Assembly: GCF_019457945.1 (NCBI RefSeq)
Contig: NZ_JAHZSU010000003.1
Location: 744,001 to 808,000 of the forward strand
Length of the DNA: 64,000 nucleotides
Direction: 5' to 3'
Source of the DNA: Ornithinimicrobium laminariae
GTDB taxonomy: Bacteria; Actinomycetota; Actinomycetes; Actinomycetales; Dermatophilaceae
Under the pieces are notes generated by a model. It was not told the DNA's origin. It saw only the letters and a program-made list of their open reading frames with translations, and did not search any database. A program made the position numbers and the translations under genes. This document shows positions 59,536 to 64,000 of the stretch, piece by piece (position 1 is the stretch's first letter; each line of letters starts with the position of its first letter).

Positions 59536-60153
59536 TTAGCCCATAGCCGGCACTGCTGGGCGGACAGTAGAGCGGTGATCCGAAGTGGCGGGAGCCCGGT
59601 GGGCGAGAGTCTGGCGCAACTGGGCCCGACCTCGGTGGATGCGTGATCGCACCGTGCCCAACTTAATGCCCAAGGTCTGTGCCACCTCTTCGTAGGAGTA
59701 CCCCTCGATATCGCACAGCACGACGGCGGCGCGGAACTGAGGCGTCAAGGCATCAAGAGCGCCCTGAATGTCGCCATCAAGGTGGTTCAAGTCGAAAGCG
59801 TCTTCAGGTGAGACAACCCGTGAGGGCAGTCGCGCGGCGAACTCATCCGTCAGAGCGTCGAATCGAATGCGCTTCTTGCGCCGTACTCGATCAAGGAAGA
59901 GGTTGGTGGTGATCCGGTGCAGCCAGCCCTCAAAGGTCCCGGGGCGATAGGTCTCCAGCGAGCGGAACACCTTGATGAAGACGTCGTGCGTCAGGTCTTC
60001 GGCGTCGTGCTGGTTGCCGGTCAGCCGATAAGAGAGTCGATACACCCGAGCGGAGTGCTCGCGCACCACGTCGTCCCAGGTGGGCATGACCCAATCAGCT
60101 GGTGCGTCCGTCGAAGCGGCGGCCCCGGATGAGGCCGTCAATTGAGTATCCAT
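59536..60153 (-). CDS. sigE: ECF sigma factor of the SigE type
   Basis: Group 4 sigma factor. Region 2: [34 protein letters not shown] and [19 protein letters not shown]; region 4: [38 protein letters not shown]. Position with htrA, tatB and the divergent O-methyltransferase matches mycobacterial sigE, which governs envelope stress. 205 residues. AGGAGGTG lies upstream of ATG 60153. No anti-sigma gene is adjacent. No clear GGAAC-type autoregulatory promoter was found in the 125-base upstream gap. Confidence 0.92.
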   Translation of the reverse strand: MDTQLTASSGAAASTDAPADWVMPTWDDVVREHSARVYRLSYRLTGNQHDAEDLTHDVFIKVFRSLETYRPGTFEGWLHRITTNLFLDRVRRKKRIRFDALTDEFAARLPSRVVSPEDAFDLNHLDGDIQGALDALTPQFRAAVVLCDIEGYSYEEVAQTLGIKLGTVRSRIHRGRAQLRQTLAHRAPATSDHRSTVRPAVPAMG

Positions 60154-60266
60154 TCAGCGCACCTCCTGGGGTTTGGCGCAGTGGTTACTAGTGCCAAATA
60201 TTGCCACCGGTAACTGTGATTTGCCTGATACGGAGCCAGCAATCACCCATGTGAGCGGGTTGAGTC

Positions 60267-60272
60267 TAGGCT
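60267..60272 (+). promoter_or_regulatory. Putative leaderless -10 of the O-methyltransferase gene (TAGGCT)
   Basis: TAGGCT, GGCGGT, then ATG 60279. Confidence 0.55.
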
Positions 60273-60278
60273 GGCGGT

Positions 60279-60911
60279 ATGTCGGTGTTGCGAATGGCCT
60301 CATGGAGTTACTCCGAAGACTTTGTGGGCGTTCCACCCCTCATTGACGAGGCGGGGCGTGAGGGGGCAGAAATGGGCGCTGCCCCGGTAAAGCCTGCCGT
60401 GGGTTCAGCCCTGCGTTTGCTCGCCGCCGCTGGCCGGGCCAAGCATGTCGTTGAGGTCGGCACTGGCGCTGGGGCTTCTGGCCTCTGGCTCTTGGAGGGC
60501 ATGGCGGACACCGGCATTCTCACGACCATTGATATCGAGCCTGGGATCACAAACGTGGCCCGCCGGACCTTCCGCAACGCTGGCATCCCATCCCAGCGCA
60601 CCCGGTTGATTAACGGCGACGCCAACGACGTGTTGCCTCGGCTCACTGACGCCGCTTACGACCTCGTCTTCATTGATGCCGACATCGCGTCGTATCGGCA
60701 CTACGTGGATCAGGCGATTCGGCTGCTGCGCCCCGGGGGCGTCTTGCTCATCGACAACATGCTTTACGGTGATCGCGTTGCAGACCCCGCTGTTCGCGAC
60801 AAGGCAACGGTCCTGGTGCGTGACTTGGGCAAGAGCCTGCGCGACGACGAGCGTCTGCAGTCGACTCTGCTGCCCGTTGGAGATGGCTTGTTCTCTGGCA
60901 TTCGCCAATAG
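60279..60911 (+). CDS. SAM-dependent O-methyltransferase (catechol O-methyltransferase-like)
   Basis: 210 residues. Motif I VVEVGTGAGASGLWL, the acidic ribose contact in TTIDIEPG, INGDANDVL, and the metal-binding YDLVFIDAD followed by LLRPGGVLLIDNMLYGDRVADP, typical of the divalent-cation-dependent methyltransferase_3 family. Equivalent to Rv1220c, divergent from sigE. Substrate unknown. ATG 60279 follows TAGGCT by 6 bases. Confidence 0.9.
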   Translation: MSVLRMASWSYSEDFVGVPPLIDEAGREGAEMGAAPVKPAVGSALRLLAAAGRAKHVVEVGTGAGASGLWLLEGMADTGILTTIDIEPGITNVARRTFRNAGIPSQRTRLINGDANDVLPRLTDAAYDLVFIDADIASYRHYVDQAIRLLRPGGVLLIDNMLYGDRVADPAVRDKATVLVRDLGKSLRDDERLQSTLLPVGDGLFSGIRQ

Positions 60912-60961
60912 CGCCTGATGCCTTGGAACGTTGTGATTGCGCGTGGCTGGGCACCAAACAA

Positions 60962-60998
60962 AAATATGCTCGCCCGCAACAGGCGGACGAGCATATTT
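60962..60998. terminator. Bidirectional terminator between O-methyltransferase and DUF3117
   Basis: AAATATGCTCG-C-CCG and CGG-A-CGAGCATATTT form a long stem with one mismatch and A/T runs on both sides. Confidence 0.9.
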
Positions 60999-61014
60999 GG
61001 CTGTAGCTAAGGGA

Positions 61015-61182
61015 CTAGCCCAGGCATTCCTTGATCGCGTCGCCTAGGGCGCCCGCTTCGTCGGCGTTCATCTCAACGACGAGGCGTCCGCCGCCCTCAA
61101 GGGGCATACGCAGGACGATGCCTCGACCTTCCTTCGCCACCTCCAAGGGGCCATCCCCGGTGCGAGGCTTCATTGCTGCCAT
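61015..61182 (-). CDS. DUF3117 family small protein
   Basis: 55 residues: MAAMKPRTGDGPLEVAKEG, then GRGIVLRMPLEGGGRLVVEM, ending in DAIKECLG, the invariant DUF3117 pattern of actinobacteria (like Rv1211). AGGAGGAA lies upstream of ATG 61182; a longer frame is rejected. Function unknown, soluble. Confidence 0.93.
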   Translation of the reverse strand: MAAMKPRTGDGPLEVAKEGRGIVLRMPLEGGGRLVVEMNADEAGALGDAIKECLG

Positions 61183-61342
61183 CTGACTTCCTCCTGACGC
61201 GGCCGAAGCCACTAACGCTCTTTGCCTCATTGCTTAGAGCAATCTTTTGCACCATTATCGCCCGAATCACCGGCCACGTCATAATCTGGGGTTCTAGAGC
61301 AAGTTCCTGCACTTCGTAGCCATCCCCTTACAGGAGACACCA

Positions 61343-62131
61343 ATGACTGAAAACGTCCTTTTGACTCGCCAGGGCCATGTCGCCGTGTTGTCGTTTAACC
61401 GCCCGGACGCCATGAACGCCCTCGACATTGCGACGAAAGAGACGTTGCTGGCGCATTTGCGCGAGGTGGCCGCAGACTCTGAGGTACGCGCCGTCGTCCT
61501 GACTGGCTCTGGCCGCGCCTTCTGCGTTGGTCAAGATCTCCGTGAACACATCACCTTGCTGCGCGATGACCCAGCGATGGTTGCCCGAACGGTCCGCGAC
61601 CACTACAACCCCATCGCTGAACTCATCGCCACGATGGACAAGCCCGTGATCGCTGCCGTCAACGGCGTCGCTGCCGGGGCTGGCGCCTCAATTGCTTTCG
61701 GCGCTGACTTGCGCTTGGTGGCAGACACAGCAAGCTTCAACTTGGCTTTTGCCGGTGTTGCTCTGAGTTGTGACACCGGGGCTTCGTTCTTGTTGCCGCA
61801 GTTGGTGGGGATGGCGAAGGCCAAAGAGCTGCTGCTGCAGCCCAGCACGATTGATGCTCAGACCGCGCTGGATTTGGGCCTGGCAACTCGGGTTCTGCCC
61901 GCTGCCGAACTGGAAGAGGCTGCGCTAGCTCTCGCCCAACAGTTGGCCCAGGGCCCCACGCTGGCCTACGGCTCAATGCGTCAGGCGCTGGCCTTTGCCA
62001 GTGGCGCATCGATCAGCGACGCCTTGGAATTTGAAGCAACCATGATGAACCGCACCGGGTCCAGTGCCGATCACAAGATCGCCGTCCAGGCGTTCCTGGC
62101 AAAGGAGAAGCCCAACTTCACCGGTCAATAG
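61343..62131 (+). CDS. Enoyl-CoA hydratase/isomerase family protein (PaaG-like)
   Basis: Crotonase fold, 262 residues. Oxyanion-hole segments are AFCVGQDL and NGVAAGAGASIAFGADLRLV. The active-site stretch CDTGASFLLPQLVGMAKAKELLL has Asp in the place seen in PaaG-type 2-(1,2-epoxyphenylacetyl)-CoA isomerases and related enzymes. It may act in fatty acid or phenylacetate breakdown, but no pathway genes are near. ACAGGAGA lies upstream of ATG. Confidence 0.88.
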   Translation: MTENVLLTRQGHVAVLSFNRPDAMNALDIATKETLLAHLREVAADSEVRAVVLTGSGRAFCVGQDLREHITLLRDDPAMVARTVRDHYNPIAELIATMDKPVIAAVNGVAAGAGASIAFGADLRLVADTASFNLAFAGVALSCDTGASFLLPQLVGMAKAKELLLQPSTIDAQTALDLGLATRVLPAAELEEAALALAQQLAQGPTLAYGSMRQALAFASGASISDALEFEATMMNRTGSSADHKIAVQAFLAKEKPNFTGQ

Positions 62132-62138
62132 CCGTCGG

Positions 62139-63362
62139 TCACGGCGGGTTGTCGCGCGGCGGGACAAACATGAACAGCTCCCAGGTCCACCACACCTGCC
62201 AGGCGAGGAACAGGCCGACAAAGACGGCGACTCGGGTTGCGGTAAGCCACCCGGGGACCCGTCCGCGTGGGTCTGAGCGTTCCCAGCCCAGCCCAAGCAA
62301 CACGATGGCCAGTGGGAAAAGCGGCAAGAGGTAGCGGTAGATGCTCGTCCACGGGTCCAGCGCAGCAAAGAGGTAGAGCGGGTAGCCCAGGCACCAGGTT
62401 CGCATGACGGGCCCAAGCCCGCGCGCCCAAGGGCCTAGGACAGCCACTACTACCGCGAGAAGCACGATCGTTAGGTAGACCGGGCCTGCCGTTGGGCCGA
62501 AGAGGAATTGGACGATCTCAATGGTGGGCGTGAAGGGGCTAATCGGCTCGCCTTGGCGCCACGCAGACATCGTGACGGTGTAGGCGTCAGATTGTCTGGT
62601 GCCCCACCAGGCGATGGCGGGCCACATCAGGCCCGAAGCTCCACAGGCAACCAGCGCGCTCGCCATCGACGCCCACTCACGGCGATCAATGGGGTTGTCG
62701 TCGCGGCCCCGCCAACGAACGATGAGGGCCACCAGCGCAACGAGGCCAAGTGGCAGCGCAATGGGCCGCGCTAGGCCGGTGAGCAGGGCCACCAGGGCTG
62801 CAGCCCCCCACCGGCGCTTTGCGAGCAGCCAGAGGGCGCTCGCTAGCAACAGCATGGCGAGCGACTCGGTATAGGCAACCTGCATGGTGGGTGAAGCCGG
62901 AAAAGCACCGACCAGCGCAACCGTCCCCAACGCTGCCACGGGACCGACCACGTCCTTGACGAGACCAGCGATAACCAGCGCCGCGGCATACCCCAGGAGG
63001 GTGGCAACTATGACGGCGGCGACGGAAAACGGCGCCCCCGTGAGCATGACGGCTCGGGCTAAGAAAGGAAAGACAGGGTAGAAGGCCCACTCGTTTTGCC
63101 GGACCTGCCCGGAATCGTCGAGTGGCAAAGAGTCCGGATAGCCCGCGGTTGCGATCCGCTCGTACCACTGTCCGTCCCACAGAGCTGCGACCTCGAAGTA
63201 GCGAGGAACATCTCCGGAGTAGATCGACGGGTCCTGCTCACTGGTGGCAATCCAGACCAGGACCCCGGTGGTGTACAAACGTAAGGCGGTCCAGATGCCC
63301 AGGACAGCCAGGAGGAACGGCACCCGCTCCCCCAGCAGTGCCCCTTTGAGGTGCTTGGTCAC
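62139..63362 (-). CDS. GT-C type membrane glycosyltransferase (PIG-V/mannosyltransferase-like)
   Basis: 407 residues with about nine to ten transmembrane segments. The first extracytoplasmic loop has YFEVAALWDGQWYERIATAGYP: the Asp in WDGQWY is the likely catalytic residue of polyprenol-phosphate-mannose-dependent enzymes. TMQVAYTESLAMLL in the middle matches PIG-V-like proteins. Probably mannosylates lipids or proteins of the envelope; acceptor unknown. It overlaps the tag stop by 4 bases. Confidence 0.8.
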   Translation of the reverse strand: MTKHLKGALLGERVPFLLAVLGIWTALRLYTTGVLVWIATSEQDPSIYSGDVPRYFEVAALWDGQWYERIATAGYPDSLPLDDSGQVRQNEWAFYPVFPFLARAVMLTGAPFSVAAVIVATLLGYAAALVIAGLVKDVVGPVAALGTVALVGAFPASPTMQVAYTESLAMLLLASALWLLAKRRWGAAALVALLTGLARPIALPLGLVALVALIVRWRGRDDNPIDRREWASMASALVACGASGLMWPAIAWWGTRQSDAYTVTMSAWRQGEPISPFTPTIEIVQFLFGPTAGPVYLTIVLLAVVVAVLGPWARGLGPVMRTWCLGYPLYLFAALDPWTSIYRYLLPLFPLAIVLLGLGWERSDPRGRVPGWLTATRVAVFVGLFLAWQVWWTWELFMFVPPRDNPP

Positions 63363-63979
63363 GACGTCAGCTCACTCCCAAGCGCCCGAAAGCAACCTGC
63401 AAAGTGGTCGTCGACGACGCCGCAGGCTTGCATAGCGGCGTACAGCGTGACTGGGCCTAAGTGCGCGAAGCCGGCCTTCTTGAGCGTCTTGGCCAACGCT
63501 GCTGACTCCGGGGTGCTGGCTAGCGCCTGGGCCCCGTTCTTGGGGCGGGTATGCTCAGCTGGCTTGGCTCCCCAGAAGGTTGCGTCCAAGCCTGCGTGTT
63601 GTCGCAGGTCTTGAACGGCTCGCGCGTTAGTGATGGTGGCCCGGATTTTGCGCTGGTTGCGCACGATGCCGGCATTGCCCATGAGTTGCTCGACTTCAGC
63701 CTCACCAAAGCGAGCGACGACATCGGCATCAAAGTAGGCGAAGGCTGCTCGAAAGTTGTCACGCTTGCGCAGGATCGTGAGCCAGGACAAACCTGATTGA
63801 AACGCTTCCAGCGTCAGCCGCTCGAAGAGTCGCTGCTCACCATGAACGGGCTGGCCCCACTCCGTGTCGTGATAAGCCACGTAATCGGGTTGGGCAGGGT
63901 TAGCCCAAGCACAACGCTTGAGCCCGTCTTGGCCCTCGACCAGGGCAGGCGGCTCGGGTGTTGGCATCGAATCGGTCAT
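63359..63979 (-). CDS. tag: DNA-3-methyladenine glycosylase I
   Basis: Base-excision enzyme that removes 3-methyladenine. RCAWANPAQPDYVAYHDTEWGQPVHGEQRLFERLTLEAFQSGLSW is the N-terminal signature, and CGVVDDHFAGCF near the end carries zinc ligands (His and Cys); the first Cys lies in RCAW. 206 residues. Likely first gene of a two-gene unit with the glycosyltransferase. Equivalent to Rv1210. Confidence 0.95.
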   Translation of the reverse strand: MTDSMPTPEPPALVEGQDGLKRCAWANPAQPDYVAYHDTEWGQPVHGEQRLFERLTLEAFQSGLSWLTILRKRDNFRAAFAYFDADVVARFGEAEVEQLMGNAGIVRNQRKIRATITNARAVQDLRQHAGLDATFWGAKPAEHTRPKNGAQALASTPESAALAKTLKKAGFAHLGPVTLYAAMQACGVVDDHFAGCFRALGSELTS

Positions 63980-64000
63980 TGGGCCTCGGCGGCGGCCGCC

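Overview
This is a 64 kb stretch of actinobacterial core chromosome. The evidence is a mycothiol-type sigR/rsrA pair, AdnAB helicase-nuclease, UvrD2 with an HRDC domain, nickel superoxide dismutase, ribosomal protein bL37, UPF0182, PPA1309, DUF3107, DUF3117 and DUF5679 proteins, CIRCE-controlled groES, and many GTG starts. Several blocks keep the gene order I recall from Mycobacterium: groES/tsaD/rimI; sigH/rshA with SRAP, aroA and rsgA; Rv3193c to Rv3211; Rv1232c to Rv1210. The genus cannot be read from the sequence. I see no mobile element, prophage, CRISPR array or classical defence island, and nearly all of the window is coding.

Layout. 1-3.2 kb: partial groEL, groES with two CIRCE operators, a phospholipase D-type cardiolipin synthase. 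3.2-10.5 kb: a THUMP-like methyltransferase, then a leftward operon tsaB-rimI-tsaD-nagZ-like-trkH-trkA whose first four genes overlap by 4 bases. 10.5-15.4 kb: sodN, a pair of membrane HD/HD-GYP proteins behind a 30-residue small gene, the 24-residue bL37 gene, and sigR-rsrA with an autoregulatory type promoter. 15.4-21.3 kb: aminotransferase, SRAP protein, hydrolase, aroA, rsgA, hisN. 21.4-23.7 kb: type II NADH dehydrogenase, a truncated ORF, and two tandem initiator tRNA genes. 23.7-38.8 kb: UPF0182, PPA1309, YlbL-type Lon/PDZ protease, moaE, SDR protein, PF10103 protein, YgjP-like peptidase, DUF5679, an orphan E1/cyclodehydratase-like protein, uvrD2, nudC, and a phosphotransferase-like protein with a long acidic tail. 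38.8-54.6 kb: adnB/adnA, alkyltransferase-like protein, TetR, DUF3107, small membrane protein, ferritin-like protein, rhlE, PHP protein, lipoprotein, thrE, pepP, general stress protein. 54.6-64 kb: a 39-residue basic small gene, MgtE_N/CBS protein, DUF1003, mrp, tatB, htrA, sigE, O-methyltransferase, DUF3117, enoyl-CoA hydratase, GT-C glycosyltransferase, tag.

How it works together. Much of the content is stress handling and genome maintenance: protein folding and periplasmic quality control (GroESL, HtrA, YlbL), thiol-oxidative stress (SigR/RsrA), superoxide (NiSOD), and DNA repair (AdnAB, UvrD2, Tag, SRAP, ATL). The rest is housekeeping (tRNA t6A synthesis, shikimate, histidine, K+ uptake, Tat secretion).

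Most useful observations: (1) a repeated leaderless start design, in which an exact TANNNT hexamer lies 6 bases before the start codon in eleven genes and a relaxed form in about seven more; (2) two probable unannotated small-protein genes (30 and 39 residues) with their own terminators, plus bL37; (3) sigE-htrA-tatB without the expected rseA; (4) sodN without sodX nearby; (5) an orphan cyclodehydratase-like protein; (6) an iron-box-like palindrome over the ndh promoter. No clearly new multi-gene system is visible.
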